Shown one piece after another: positions 54,061-63,265 of a DNA stretch of 64,000 nucleotides. The DNA is from Streptomyces sp. NBC_00557 (GTDB lineage: Bacteria; Actinomycetota; Actinomycetes; Streptomycetales; Streptomycetaceae). The position numbers and the translations under genes are program-made. The DNA is taken from positions 1,302,001-1,366,000 of the forward strand of contig NZ_CP107796.1 of the NCBI RefSeq assembly GCF_036345995.1, given 5' to 3'. Position 1 is the stretch's first letter. Each line of letters opens with the position of its first letter. The notes beneath the pieces were generated by a model. The model was not told the DNA's origin and searched no databases. It saw only the letters and a program-made list of their open reading frames with translations.

Positions 54061-55908
54061 TCAGCTGTCCTTGCGGAGGGCGTGGGCGAGAAGGTCGAGG
54101 AAGGAGCGGTTGATCAGGCTCGACTCGGCGGGCCTGAGGGGGCGCCGGGACAGCATCGCGGCCTGCCCGTAGAGGGCTTCGGCGCTGGTGCGGGCCAGTT
54201 CGGGCTCGTCGATGGTGACGGCGGTGCGGACCAGCGGGTTGAGCTGGTTGAGGATCAGCTGGGCGCGCGGGGCCTCCTGGCGCAGGTGGCCGAGGATGTC
54301 GCCCCACACGCCGCCCTGCTGCTCGCGGGCGAGCCGGGAGCGGGTGCGTTCGTGCCGGGCCTCGCGGCTGTCGAGGAGCAGGGCGGGGGCGGAGGCGGGC
54401 TGGAAGGTGCGCAGTGCGACGTCGCAGTCGAAGACGGCGAGCGCGTCGCGGGCCAGGGTGAGGTAGGCCGCGGCGGCCAGTTCCGTCTCCCGGTCGACGG
54501 GGTCGAGGTGGGCGGTGAGGGTGGCCGGGTCGAGGTCGGCGACGCTCACCTCCGGCCTGATCTCCGGCAGCCGGTGGACCAGTTCGCGGTCGTAGGTGTA
54601 GCCGCCGTTGACGACGCCGAGTCCGGCGGCCGAGGCGATCGCCGCGATCTGCCGGAACTCCTCCACGCTGGAGGTCACGAGCACGGTGCGGTGGGTGCGG
54701 GCGAACTCGTCCAGCGTGGCGTGTCCGTCGGTGGTCTCGAACGGCAGCCAGGGCAGCAGCATCCGCAGGATCTCGTCGTCGTGCACGGCCAGCGACTTCA
54801 CGGCCAGGTGGTGCGCCTGGAGGAAGCGGCCGAGGAGGTCCGGGTCGCTGGCGGCGGTGCGGGCGATCCACGCGCGCAGCCGTTCGGCGAGGGCGTCGCG
54901 TACGGCGGCGAGGGTGTCGTCCTCGTACAGGGCCTCGCGGGACGCCGTCGGGCGCAGGCTCTCGGCGTCGACGACGCAGCGGACGAAGAACGCCCACTCG
55001 GGCAGGATCTCCGCCGCCTGCTCGGACAGCAGCATGCCCTTGACGTGCACGCGGTGGCCGTGGCGGCGCCCGGCCGGCACCGCCTCGGGCAGCACGCACG
55101 CGATGCCCTTCAGGCCCACGGCCGGCAGGTCCAGCTCGATGGTGTCCAGCGGCGTGAACCCGAAGACCTCCTCGCCGTAGACGGCGAGCGCGCGGGAGCG
55201 TGCCCCCGGGGTGGGGTACGTGCGCGCCCAGGGCGCGGGCTCGGGGTTGACGGACGCGCCGGGACCGCCGGTGCCGTCGTCGAAGGTCACCGGGTGGCGC
55301 AGCAGGGAGCCGAAGTGGCGGGCCAGCGCGTGCACTTGGGCGGGCCGGGTCCACTCGCCGGCGTCGGCGCGCGGGGTCAGGGTGACGGTGGTGCCGGGCC
55401 GGGGGCGGGCGGTGGCGGGCAGGGTGCGGACGGTGTAGCTGCCGTCGCCGCGGCCGCGCCACTCCACGGCGGGTGCGTCGGGGGTGCGGGCGGAGCGGCT
55501 CAGGACGTGGATCTCGTCCGCGACCAGGAAGCAGGAGAGCAGGCCGATGCCGAACTGGCCGATGAAGTCGCCGCGTTGCTCGGCGATCTTCTCGGCGCGC
55601 TTGCTGCTGCGGCCGATCGTGGCGAGGAAGGTGTGCACGTCGGCCTCGGTGAGGCCGACGCCGTCGTCCTCGACGCGTACGGCCGAACCGTCGGCGTACA
55701 GGCGGATGCCGAACGCGCCGGCGGGGGCGGCGGGTTCGAGGCTGTGCCGGGCGGTCAGCGCGTCCACCGCGTTCTGCATCAGTTCGCGCAGGTAGACGCG
55801 GGGGCTGGAGTAGAGGTGGTGGGAGAGCAGGTCGACGAGGCCGCGCAGGTCCACCTGGAAGGTGCGGTTGGCGCCGGCCGGGCCGGAAGGTGTGTCGGGC
55901 AGAGTCAT
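54061..55908 (-). CDS. HSP90-family (HtpG-like) ATPase/chaperone
   Basis: 615 residues from ATG 55908. The GHKL ATPase site is complete: E42, N46 and D49 in RELMQNAVDAL, VEDDGVGLT at 79-87, GQFGIGLLSCFLV at 117-129. The middle domain keeps the conserved Arg (R324 in LRPTASREAL) that contacts ATP phosphate. The C-terminal part is divergent. It is similar in length to HtpG but clearly not a close copy, and it lies between two helical-repeat or unknown proteins. It probably acts on a specific client or in a dedicated complex. Confidence 0.9.
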   Translation of the reverse strand: MTLPDTPSGPAGANRTFQVDLRGLVDLLSHHLYSSPRVYLRELMQNAVDALTARHSLEPAAPAGAFGIRLYADGSAVRVEDDGVGLTEADVHTFLATIGRSSKRAEKIAEQRGDFIGQFGIGLLSCFLVADEIHVLSRSARTPDAPAVEWRGRGDGSYTVRTLPATARPRPGTTVTLTPRADAGEWTRPAQVHALARHFGSLLRHPVTFDDGTGGPGASVNPEPAPWARTYPTPGARSRALAVYGEEVFGFTPLDTIELDLPAVGLKGIACVLPEAVPAGRRHGHRVHVKGMLLSEQAAEILPEWAFFVRCVVDAESLRPTASREALYEDDTLAAVRDALAERLRAWIARTAASDPDLLGRFLQAHHLAVKSLAVHDDEILRMLLPWLPFETTDGHATLDEFARTHRTVLVTSSVEEFRQIAAIASAAGLGVVNGGYTYDRELVHRLPEIRPEVSVADLDPATLTAHLDPVDRETELAAAAYLTLARDALAVFDCDVALRTFQPASAPALLLDSREARHERTRSRLAREQQGGVWGDILGHLRQEAPRAQLILNQLNPLVRTAVTIDEPELARTSAEALYGQAAMLSRRPLRPAESSLINRSFLDLLAHALRKDS

Positions 55909-55958
55909 CGGGCAGTCCGGGGTGAGGGGAATCGTGGAGTGGCGGGCGGGCGGCGGGG

Positions 55959-56945
55959 TCAGGCGGTGCGCCGGAAGCGGGCGTACGCCTTTTCCGGCTG
56001 CGCCATGTACTGCCATGGCCATGGGGTGTAGGCGCCGCCCAGCTCGTGGAAGACACGCGGGGCCGCGATGCTCTCGGCGGACAGCGCCAGCGCCATGGCG
56101 AACATGTTGAAGTCCTGCTGCCAGCCCGGGCGGCGCTCGTAGGCGGGGTGGAGGATGCTGTGGTTGGCCGCGTCTCTCAACTCGGCCTGGATCCCGGGCT
56201 TGTCGAGGCAGTCCTTGCTGTCCGACTCCACCCAGTCCTCGATGTGCGCCATGGCGATCACACAGCCGAGGCGGTGGCCCTCCGGCGCCCGGGTGAACGC
56301 CTCGCGGGCGAACGCCAGGGCCTGGCCCGGCTCGCCGCCCCAGCGGGGCTGCAGCTGCGACACCCACTCGATGTGGGTCTCCAGGTCCAGCGGGTCGCGG
56401 CGCAGGGCGGCGTCCCGCCGGGCCTCGGCGACGGCGGGGCCCAGCGACATGCCGCGGGCGGAGGTCAGCAGGCGGCGCCACGGCGTGATCCAGTCCGGCC
56501 GCGACTCGGCGGCCTCGAAGAGCTGTTCCTCGGCGATGCGGAGCCGCTCGTGGAAGATCCGCCACTGCTCCTGGGTGACGTCCACGGCACGCGCGGAGGT
56601 ACGGGCCTCCCAGCCCCAGGCGATATGGCGCGCCCCGGATATCAGCAGGGCCGTCGCCCGGTCGTCCTTGTCCTCCTCGATGGCCCGGCCGATCCAGTCC
56701 TGCACACCGTCCAGGTCGGCAAGCTCACCGAGGACCTGATGGTCGCGGCCGAGATCGAAGGGGGCCAGCGCCGCCTTCACCGCCGGCCAGTCGCCCGCCC
56801 CGGCCGCCTCCACCAGCGCCAGCACCCGCGCGTCCCCGAGCGCGTGCAGCGTGTACATCCCGTTCTTCGCGGTGCGCGGCACGGGAAGGGCGTGCGGATC
56901 CGCCGCCGGTCTGTCCCCGCCCCTGCCGAACAGCTTGCCGAACAT
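55959..56945 (-). CDS. Uncharacterised helical protein, first gene of the HSP90 operon
   Basis: 328 residues from ATG 56945 (GGGGAGGG about 8 bases upstream). No known motif seen. The sequence is alpha-helical, Trp-rich (WGWEARTSARAVDVTQEQW, RPDWITPWRRLL, TPWPWQYMA) and TPR-like in the middle (EPGQALAFAREAFTRAPEG). It starts with a basic, Gly-containing tail (MFGKLFGRGGD). Fifty bases separate it from the HSP90 gene. I do not recognise the family with certainty; a domain-of-unknown-function protein found beside HSP90 genes is likely. Confidence 0.8.
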   Translation of the reverse strand: MFGKLFGRGGDRPAADPHALPVPRTAKNGMYTLHALGDARVLALVEAAGAGDWPAVKAALAPFDLGRDHQVLGELADLDGVQDWIGRAIEEDKDDRATALLISGARHIAWGWEARTSARAVDVTQEQWRIFHERLRIAEEQLFEAAESRPDWITPWRRLLTSARGMSLGPAVAEARRDAALRRDPLDLETHIEWVSQLQPRWGGEPGQALAFAREAFTRAPEGHRLGCVIAMAHIEDWVESDSKDCLDKPGIQAELRDAANHSILHPAYERRPGWQQDFNMFAMALALSAESIAAPRVFHELGGAYTPWPWQYMAQPEKAYARFRRTA

Positions 56946-57071
56946 GCCGCGCCCTCCCCAGGTTCCGCGTGATCGTTCGGTGCAGCATAAGCGCCACCAC
57001 CGACACCGCTTCCACAGGGTTTCCACCGCCCCCTTCCCCGCTCCCACGAGAACCGGAGCCCGTGTACGCGG

Positions 57072-57105
57072 GCGAGGGCCTCGGCCCTGGGGTCGAGGCC
57101 CTCGC
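57072..57105. terminator. Terminator behind the GH51 gene
   Basis: A perfect 12-bp stem with a 10-base loop, 29 bp past the GH51 stop on the minus strand and before the HSP90 operon promoter. Confidence 0.75.
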
Positions 57106-57133
57106 TGCCGTGCCGAGTGCCGGGCGGTGCCGG

Positions 57134-59752
57134 TCAGGTCAGGACGAGTTCCAGTACGGTGACCGAGAGCGGCGGCACGGTGCTGGTGAAGGACGCCGCC
57201 GCGCCGGTCACGGTGGTCGTCCTGGGCACCAGCGTGTCGGGGGCGGTCAGCGTGTTGGTGGTGGTGCGCGCGGGGCCGGTCAGCACCGTCGCGGTGGCCT
57301 GCCTGCTGACCCCCTCGGTCAGCCCCTTCAGCTCGACCGGCACGCTCAGCTTCTCCGTCCCGCAGTTGACGACCGCGAGGTAGAGGCGGTTTCCGGAGCG
57401 GGTGGCCACGGTGGCGAGGCCGGGCAGCGCCCGTGCGGTGGCCGGCAGCACCGTGTCGCCGAGCCTGCTCGTCAGCATGTGCTGCGCCCAGTAGCTGGGC
57501 GACACATAGCTGGTGAGGTTGTCGTAGGCGATCAGGTTGGTGGCCCAGACGTTGTTCCTGACGTGCGAGAACAGCGGCGCGTAGCACTCCATGAGGACCT
57601 GGTCGGAGTTGCGGATCAGCCCGGCCAGCCAGGCGGCGTCGCCGAGCGCCGCGTTGAGGTCGGGGGTCGGGCGGCCCTCCTGCGCGGCCCACTCTCCGAC
57701 GAACACCTTCGTCGAACCGCGGTCCCGGTTGTCGTACTTGTGCGTGGAGGCCTGGGCGGCGGACGGCGCGAGGTAGTAGTGCTCGTCGATCAGGTCCGGT
57801 GTGCGGCTCGTCACCGGCGTCGTGGCGATCAGCTTCAGCTGCGGGTACTTCACCTTGATCGCGTCGTGGAAGGCCGCGAAGCGCTCGTCGTACGACCCCG
57901 AGGTGTCGAACCAGTCCTCGTTGCCGATCTCCACGAACTGAAGCGGGAACGGCTCGGGATGGCCGTCGGCGGCACGCCGTGCGCCCCAGGTGCTGGTGAC
58001 CGGGCCGGTGACGTACTCGATCTCGTCCAGTGCGTCCTGCACGAACGGCTTCAGCGCGTCCCCGGTGACGTGTTCCCCCTTGAGGGAGTAGCCGGCGTAG
58101 ACGGCCAGGACCGGCTGGGCGTGCATGTCCTCGGCCCATTGCAGGTATTCGAGGAGTCCGAGGCCGTCCGTGGACCAGTAGCCCCAGGCGTCGTCCATGT
58201 GGCCGGGGCGCTCCCAGACCGGGCCGATGGTGTTCTTCCAGTCGAACCGGGTCGCGATCGTGTTGCCCTCCAGGTAGTTCCCGCCCGGCAGGCGCAGGAA
58301 CTTCGGCTTCAGCGCGACCAGTTTCTCCATCAGGTCGATGCGCAGGCCGTTGGGCCGGTTGTGGTAGGTGGGCGGGAAGAGGGACACGTGCTGGAGCCAC
58401 AGCGTCTCGCCCGCGGCGGCGGGGTCGGCGGTGGTCACGGTCAGTCTCGCGTCACCGGTCACGGGGGTGCGCGCACCGGTGCGCAGGGTCAGTTCGAACG
58501 GGCGGCCGGGGAAGGCGGTGCCGATGTGCGGCACACGGGCGGCGGCGTACACGGCCGTGCCGTCCGCCGACTCGACGGCCACCGTGAGCGGGCCGATGCG
58601 GCGCGAGGCCTTGGCGAACAGCCGGGCGGTGTACGTGGTCCGGGGCCGCACCGGTATGCCCCAGAAACCGTCGTTGGCGACGCCGGCCCGGTTGCCGGCC
58701 CCGGTTCCGCCCGGCAACTCGACCTTGAGGGAGCGGTCGAGCGCGGCGTTGAGCGGGGTCCCTTCGTCGAGTGCGAGGGTCGTGCCGCCGACGGCGGACC
58801 AGTGGACGGGCTCGGTGTCGTCGGCCATCATCGAGCGGTTCTGCACCAGTTCGGCGTAGATGCCGCCCTCCCCGGAGTGGTTGATGTCCTCGAACATCAA
58901 CCCGGGGAGGATGGGCGACACGGCGTGCGCGGGGTGGGCGACGTCCACGCTCAGCAGCGGCGTCGTGGTCTCCACGGGGACCCCGGCCAGCGCCGCGACC
59001 TGCTCGGAGGTGAGGGCGGACGGGAACATCCACACGTCGTCGATCAGGCCGTGCCACTGGTCGACGTGCCCGCCGCCGTACAGCGCACGGCCGATGGCGG
59101 TGTCGCCGCCGCCGGCCCAGCCCGCGGTGTAGGCGGTCTCCCCCTCCAGCACACCGTTGACATAGAGGCGGATGACGCCGGCGGCCGGGTCGCTGACGCC
59201 GGTCAGATGGGTCCAGGTGCCGGTGGACGGGGCGGAGGCGGCGGCCGCCACGGCGGCGTTCTGCGGGGCGTCCGAGGCCAGCCGGGCGAAGGCGAAGGTG
59301 CCGGTGTCGTCGCGCAGCCCCAGGTAGAAGGAGCTGACCGTCCTGCCGTCGATGCTGACGGCGGTCTGGTAGCCGCCGAGTTGAGCAAGGTTCACCCAGG
59401 CGCCCACCGAGAACGCCTTGGAGGTGTCGAGGGCCGGCCCGGACGCCGTGGCGTTGCCGCCCGCCGTGAGACTCAGGCTGTGGGCGCCGGCCTGTCCGGT
59501 GCCCCAGCCGGCCGCGCCCTGCAGCGTGGCGGTACGGCCGTGGCCGGAGGAGTCGGCGGCCGAGGCGCCGGAGCCCTCGTCGAAGGCCCAGTGGGCGGCC
59601 GCGGCGGGGAGGTCCGCAGCGGTGGCGCCCGCGGCGGTGCCGGTGAGTCGGGCGGCCCCGGCGGGAGCGGCGGCGGCGAAGGTCCCGGCGAGGGAGGCCG
59701 CGCCCAGGACGCTGAGGACGGTTCTGCGCGGCACTCCGGCTTCTGAAGGCAT
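57134..59752 (-). CDS. Tat-secreted GH51 alpha-L-arabinofuranosidase with LamG-like domain
   Basis: 872 residues from ATG 59752; the ATG three codons earlier directly abuts AAAGGA, so the inner one is better spaced. Tat signal: VPRRTVLSVLGAASLAG. A LamG/concanavalin-type module spans about 50-240 (HWAFDEGSGASAADSSG, GLIDDVWMFPSALTSEQV). The GH51 part starts at ISP-like AVSPILPGLMFEDINHSGEGG, has the acid/base Glu in EIGNEDWF and the nucleophile Glu in VFVGEWAAQ, then the C-terminal beta sandwich. It removes arabinofuranose from plant polysaccharides. GH51 enzymes are often intracellular; secretion is less usual. Confidence 0.92.
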   Translation of the reverse strand: MPSEAGVPRRTVLSVLGAASLAGTFAAAAPAGAARLTGTAAGATAADLPAAAAHWAFDEGSGASAADSSGHGRTATLQGAAGWGTGQAGAHSLSLTAGGNATASGPALDTSKAFSVGAWVNLAQLGGYQTAVSIDGRTVSSFYLGLRDDTGTFAFARLASDAPQNAAVAAAASAPSTGTWTHLTGVSDPAAGVIRLYVNGVLEGETAYTAGWAGGGDTAIGRALYGGGHVDQWHGLIDDVWMFPSALTSEQVAALAGVPVETTTPLLSVDVAHPAHAVSPILPGLMFEDINHSGEGGIYAELVQNRSMMADDTEPVHWSAVGGTTLALDEGTPLNAALDRSLKVELPGGTGAGNRAGVANDGFWGIPVRPRTTYTARLFAKASRRIGPLTVAVESADGTAVYAAARVPHIGTAFPGRPFELTLRTGARTPVTGDARLTVTTADPAAAGETLWLQHVSLFPPTYHNRPNGLRIDLMEKLVALKPKFLRLPGGNYLEGNTIATRFDWKNTIGPVWERPGHMDDAWGYWSTDGLGLLEYLQWAEDMHAQPVLAVYAGYSLKGEHVTGDALKPFVQDALDEIEYVTGPVTSTWGARRAADGHPEPFPLQFVEIGNEDWFDTSGSYDERFAAFHDAIKVKYPQLKLIATTPVTSRTPDLIDEHYYLAPSAAQASTHKYDNRDRGSTKVFVGEWAAQEGRPTPDLNAALGDAAWLAGLIRNSDQVLMECYAPLFSHVRNNVWATNLIAYDNLTSYVSPSYWAQHMLTSRLGDTVLPATARALPGLATVATRSGNRLYLAVVNCGTEKLSVPVELKGLTEGVSRQATATVLTGPARTTTNTLTAPDTLVPRTTTVTGAAASFTSTVPPLSVTVLELVLT

Positions 59753-60124
59753 GCGGCTCATTCCTTTGTGACGGACCGTTGCGTGACGCACCGTACGTTC
59801 GATATCTCGAACGATGGTCGGTACTTCGAGCAGCAGGGATCCTAAGGTGTCGGAGCGACCCGTCAACACCCCTCGTACGGCAATGCTTCTCGAGGCCTCC
59901 GCCGCCTCACCGCCCCCAAGAGGCAGGCGCACAGGAGGACTTCGTCACCGGCGCGTACGGCACCGCTAGCACCGGCGTCACCGCGGCGCGGCCGGCACCA
60001 GCGGTCCGGCGGGAGACCCCGGCCGCCCGGGGCGCCCCTCACCGGCAGGAGGCACGGCGCCTGCCGGCGCGCAGGCGTGCGGCGGCGCGGCGCTCCCCGA
60101 ACCGCCCGCGCAGTCCGGCCGGTT
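59753..60124. other. Upstream region of the GH51 gene
   Basis: 372 bases. The promoter-proximal part carries the dyad at 59796; the rest, 59880-60124, is G/C-rich low complexity with no gene or clear terminator. Confidence 0.5.
59796..59813. promoter_or_regulatory. Operator-like dyad before the GH51 gene
   Basis: A perfect 7-bp inverted repeat with a 4-base spacer (CGTTCGA-TATC-TCGAACG), 43 bp upstream of the start. A second half-site-like TTCGAG follows near 59825. It fits a LacI- or GntR-type sugar regulator; none is encoded nearby. Confidence 0.6.
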
Positions 60125-61087
60125 CTAGACGGCGAACGCGTCGACGCCGGTCAGTTCCGCCGACAGCTCCCACAGGCGAGCCGCCTGCTCCGGGTCGATC
60201 GCCCAGTCCTTCACGCCGAGCCGCTCCTCGCCCTCCAGCGCGGGCTCGGCGATGTCGCAGTCCTCCAGATAGACGCCGCCGAGCCCGTCCAGCTGCGGCG
60301 AGGTCGCCGCCCACACCTGGGTGGCCGCACCCTGCTGCGGCGTCTTGAAGCCCTCGGGGTTGAGCACGTTGCCGTCCTCGTCGATCCAGCCGCGCTCGAT
60401 CATCTCCTCCTTGGGCAGATGCCGTTGGAGCGGGGTGATGATGCCGCCGGGGTGCAGGGCGAAGGCGCGGACGCCGGCGTCGCGGCCGAGCTTGTCGAGC
60501 TGGACGGCGAACAGGACGTTGGCGGTCTTGGCCTGGCCGTAGGCGCCCCACTTGTCGTAGCCCTGCCGCCAGTGGATGTCGTCCCAGCGGATGCCGGAGA
60601 AGTGGTGGCCGCGGGAGGAGACGGAGACGACCCGGGCGCCGCCCGGCGCGATCGCGGGCCACAGCCGGTTGACGAGGGCGAAGTGACCGAGGTGGTTGGT
60701 GGCGAACTGGATCTCCCAGCCCGGCCCCACCCGGGTCTCCGGGCATGCCATGATCCCGGCGCTGTCGATCACCATGTCGATGGTCCGTCCGGAGGCCAGG
60801 AACCGCTCGGCGAAGCCGCGCACGCTCTCCAGGTCGGCGAGGTCCAGCTCGTCCAGCTCGACTCCGGAGATGCCGGTCATCGCCTGCTCGGCCACGGCCG
60901 GGCGGCGGGCGGGCACGACCACGTGGGCTCCGGCCTTGACGAGCGCCCGGGTGGTCTCCAGGCCGATCCCCGAGTAACCGCCGGTGACGAGGGCGAGCTT
61001 CCCGGTCAGGTCGATGCCCTGCAGGACGTCGTCGGCGGTGCTGGTGGCGCCGAAACCGGATCCGATCTTGTGCTGTGCAGTACTCAT
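60125..61087 (-). CDS. Short-chain dehydrogenase/reductase
   Basis: 320 residues from ATG 61087. The cofactor loop TGGYSGIG is near residue 35, NHLGHFALV and the catalytic YGQAKTAN (Tyr, Lys) follow; the Ser is in VSVSSRGH. The type resembles retinol-dehydrogenase/WW-oxidoreductase-like SDRs, with a longer C-terminal part. The substrate is unknown. The start lies almost at the predicted transcription start of a MerR-type promoter, so the message may be leaderless. Confidence 0.87.
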   Translation of the reverse strand: MSTAQHKIGSGFGATSTADDVLQGIDLTGKLALVTGGYSGIGLETTRALVKAGAHVVVPARRPAVAEQAMTGISGVELDELDLADLESVRGFAERFLASGRTIDMVIDSAGIMACPETRVGPGWEIQFATNHLGHFALVNRLWPAIAPGGARVVSVSSRGHHFSGIRWDDIHWRQGYDKWGAYGQAKTANVLFAVQLDKLGRDAGVRAFALHPGGIITPLQRHLPKEEMIERGWIDEDGNVLNPEGFKTPQQGAATQVWAATSPQLDGLGGVYLEDCDIAEPALEGEERLGVKDWAIDPEQAARLWELSAELTGVDAFAV

Positions 61088-61094
61088 GTCCGGA

Positions 61095-61125
61095 ACGCTA
61101 CGAATTGGAGCGCACTCGAAGTCAA
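61095..61125 (-). promoter_or_regulatory. MerR-type promoter of the SDR gene
   Basis: On the minus strand TTGACT (61120-61125), exactly 19 bases, TAGCGT (61095-61100). The spacer holds an imperfect dyad (TTCGAG/CTCCAA around GTGC). Such 19-base spacers are diagnostic for MerR-family activation. The -10 box ends 7 bases before the ATG. Confidence 0.7.
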
Positions 61126-61202
61126 GCGGAGCCGCGAGCCGGCACGGGCACGTCACGGCACCGGCGTTCCCGCAGGCCGAGCGCGTGTGCCGCCTGGGTG
61201 AC

Positions 61203-61412
61203 GCCGCGCCCCGTGCCACATCCGTGCCGCGCTCCGGAAAGGCCACATCCGCGCCGCGCCCCCGAAAGCCACAGTGCCGCGCCCCGGACGCCCACACCCG
61301 TGCCGCACCCCCGAAAGCCCCAATGCCCCCGGACGCCCACACCCCATAGCGCGCCCCCGAAAGCCCCAATGCCACGCCCCGAAGGCCACACCCGTGCCGC
61401 ACCCTGGAAGGG
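61203..61412. repeat. Degenerate minisatellite of about 24-27 bp units
   Basis: About eight units built from CGCNCCCCCGAAAGCCCCAA-like and CCCGGACGCCCACACCCGTG-like halves alternate between the SDR promoter and the RNA-processing gene. A/C-rich on the plus strand. The frames through it are artefacts. Confidence 0.7.
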
Positions 61413-61441
61413 CGAGGTGTCACGGTGGAAGAGGTGGCGTG

Positions 61442-62356
61442 ATGCGCACCAGCGACGAGATCTATCACCGCATCCGCTGGGACCCGCGGTTCGACCCGGC
61501 CCGGTTCGTGCTGGGGATCAGCCGGCGCGGGGGTGGCTGCACGCGCCTCCCGCTGTCCTCCTTCGTGCCCGGGGGCGACATCCCGTGGCACCGGGTGGTC
61601 TTCATCGAGGCGGACGGCGAGGTGGTCTGGGACCGGGCCACGGGCGTGGACCGCATCGACGCGTCGGGCGCCGGCCGGGTGCGGGAACGGCGACAGGACG
61701 GGGGCTTCGGCGCGAGCCCCGGCACGGCCGCGTCCGCCGGTGGCCTGGACGTGCCGCCGACGGCCCGTACGGCGGTGGCCTGGATCCCGCCCGCGGAGCT
61801 GTGGCCGCCCGTCCAGGACATCCGCCGGGACTACGATCCGCAGATCCACCGCTGGCCGCCGCACGTCAACGTGCTCTTCGGCTTCGTACCGGAGTCCGAC
61901 TTCGAGCGGGCCGCCCCGCTGCTCACCGCCGCGGCGGCCGCGGTCCCGGTCTTCACCGCCCGGCTGGAGGGGGTGCGCACCTTCCGGCACAGGGCGTACT
62001 CCACCGTGTGGCTCGACCCGGCGGCGGCCGGCAGCGCGCCGTGGGCGGAGCTGCACCGCGCACTGCGGCAGCGGTTCCCGCGCTGTCGCGGGCCCGCCGA
62101 GGACTTCACCCCGCATCTGTCCCTCGGCCGGACCCGGGACCCGCGGCGGGTCGGCGCCGACTGCGCCGCCCGGCTCGAGGCCATGACGGCGACGGTCTGG
62201 GAACTGGTCCTGCTCTCCCGCCGCGGCGACGGCCCGATGCGGCCACGGGCCACGGTCGCCCTGCGAACCGGCGAGATCCGCCGGCTGCCCCCACCCGGCC
62301 CCGAAGCGCCGGGCCCGGAGCACACGGCATGGCTCACCCCGATCACCGACAGATGA
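61442..62356 (+). CDS. RNA-end-processing fusion: DUF504/MJ1316 domain plus 2H phosphoesterase (2'-5' RNA ligase-like)
   Basis: 304 residues from ATG 61442 with GAGG 8 bases upstream. Residues 1-75 match the MJ1316 RNA-repair domain ([17 protein letters not shown], then [19 protein letters not shown]). Residues about 110-260 are a LigT-like 2H fold with H141-V-N143 (HVNVLFGF) and H225-L-S227 (HLSLGR). The first motif has Asn where HxT/S is usual. 2H enzymes act on 2',3'-cyclic phosphate or 2'-5' bonds, and DUF504 is thought to recognise such RNA ends. The target RNA is unknown; it is not in an operon with a kinase or Rtc gene. Confidence 0.83.
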   Translation: MRTSDEIYHRIRWDPRFDPARFVLGISRRGGGCTRLPLSSFVPGGDIPWHRVVFIEADGEVVWDRATGVDRIDASGAGRVRERRQDGGFGASPGTAASAGGLDVPPTARTAVAWIPPAELWPPVQDIRRDYDPQIHRWPPHVNVLFGFVPESDFERAAPLLTAAAAAVPVFTARLEGVRTFRHRAYSTVWLDPAAAGSAPWAELHRALRQRFPRCRGPAEDFTPHLSLGRTRDPRRVGADCAARLEAMTATVWELVLLSRRGDGPMRPRATVALRTGEIRRLPPPGPEAPGPEHTAWLTPITDR

Positions 62357-62399
62357 GGCCGCACGGCCCCGAGCAGCCGGGGCCACCGCGCGACGGGTT

Positions 62400-62445
62400 C
62401 CGGTCCGTCGGCCCATCGGCCTCCGCGTACGTGCCGACGGACCGG
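62400..62445. terminator. Terminator hairpin between convergent genes
   Basis: A perfect 13-bp stem (62400-62412 with 62433-62445) with a 20-base loop, between the RNA-processing gene and the SDR gene stop. Confidence 0.6.
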
Positions 62446-62458
62446 CGGTCCCGCCCGC

Positions 62459-63261
62459 TCAGACGCCGACCGGCCTGGCCGGGCCGGGCACGTTGCGGAA
62501 GCGGAACGGCTCCGGCTCGCGGCCGGCCTGGACGAACCAGCACTCCCCCGTGCCGTCGCCGGTGATGATCCGCAGCACGGTGTCCGCGACGGCCTCGGCC
62601 GGGATGACCGGCAGACCCTGCTCGGAGAGCATGCCGCGCAGGTGGTCGATGATGCGCGACTCGGCGAACCCGGGGCAGACCGCGTTGAAGCGCACATTGT
62701 CCGGGGCGAGAGCCGGCCCCAGGGAGCGCGCGAGTCCCACGACCGCGTGCTTGTTGGCCGCGTACAGCGGGTCGAACGGCACCGCGGCCAGGCCGGCGAG
62801 CGACGCGGTCGCCACGATGGATCCTCCGCCGCGGGCCCGCAGCGCGGGCAGCACCGCGTGGGTGCCGAAGACCACGCCGTCGAGGTTGGCGCCCATCGCC
62901 CGGCGGTAGCGCGCGGGGTCGAAGTCCTCTCCGACTCCGCATCCGGTCGCCACGCCCGCGTTGAGCAGGGCGATGTCGACACCGCCGTACCGCTCCTGGG
63001 TGAACTCCACCAGGGCTCGGTTGGCGTCGAGGTCGGAGACGTCGCAGGCGTGGAAGTGGCCGTCGACCAGGTCGGCCACCTCCCGGCCGCCCTGCGCGTC
63101 GAGGTCGGCGACGACCACGCGCGCGCCCGCCCTCGCCAGTGCCAGCGCCGAGGCCCGGCCCAGTCCGCTCGCGGCGCCGGTGACGATCGCCACCTTGCCC
63201 CGGAGGACCCCGCCGTCTTCTTGCTCTCCCCGCGGGACGGCGGCCCCGCCGCCGGCGGCGG

Positions 63262-63265
<4 letters not shown>
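62459..63265 (-). CDS. Short-chain dehydrogenase (classical SDR)
   Basis: 268 residues from ATG 63265, overlapping the stop of the next gene upstream by four bases (ATGA). VAIVTGAASGLGRASA is the cofactor loop, NAGVATG the central motif, and the catalytic set is Ser in IVATASLAG with YAANKHAV (Tyr, Lys). Classical NAD(P)-dependent alcohol/ketone oxidoreductase of about 250-270 residues. It is co-translated with a zinc-less MDR enzyme; pairs like this act in degradation of aliphatic or terpenoid alcohols or enones, but the substrate is not known. Confidence 0.9.

Larger units (their letters stand above)
61088..61441. other. Intergenic region between divergent SDR and RNA-processing genes
   Basis: 354 bases holding the MerR-type promoter (61095-61125), the minisatellite (61203-61412) and, directly before 61442, the ribosome site of the next gene. 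No clear promoter for the plus-strand gene was identified. Confidence 0.6.

Noticed and set aside
51137..56056. A single minus-strand frame of more than 1600 codons running through the HSP90 and TPR genes
   Set aside because: Only its 3' part (51137-54058) has protein-like helical sequence and a proper start; the rest is the Arg/Pro-rich shadow of the HSP90 gene in another frame.
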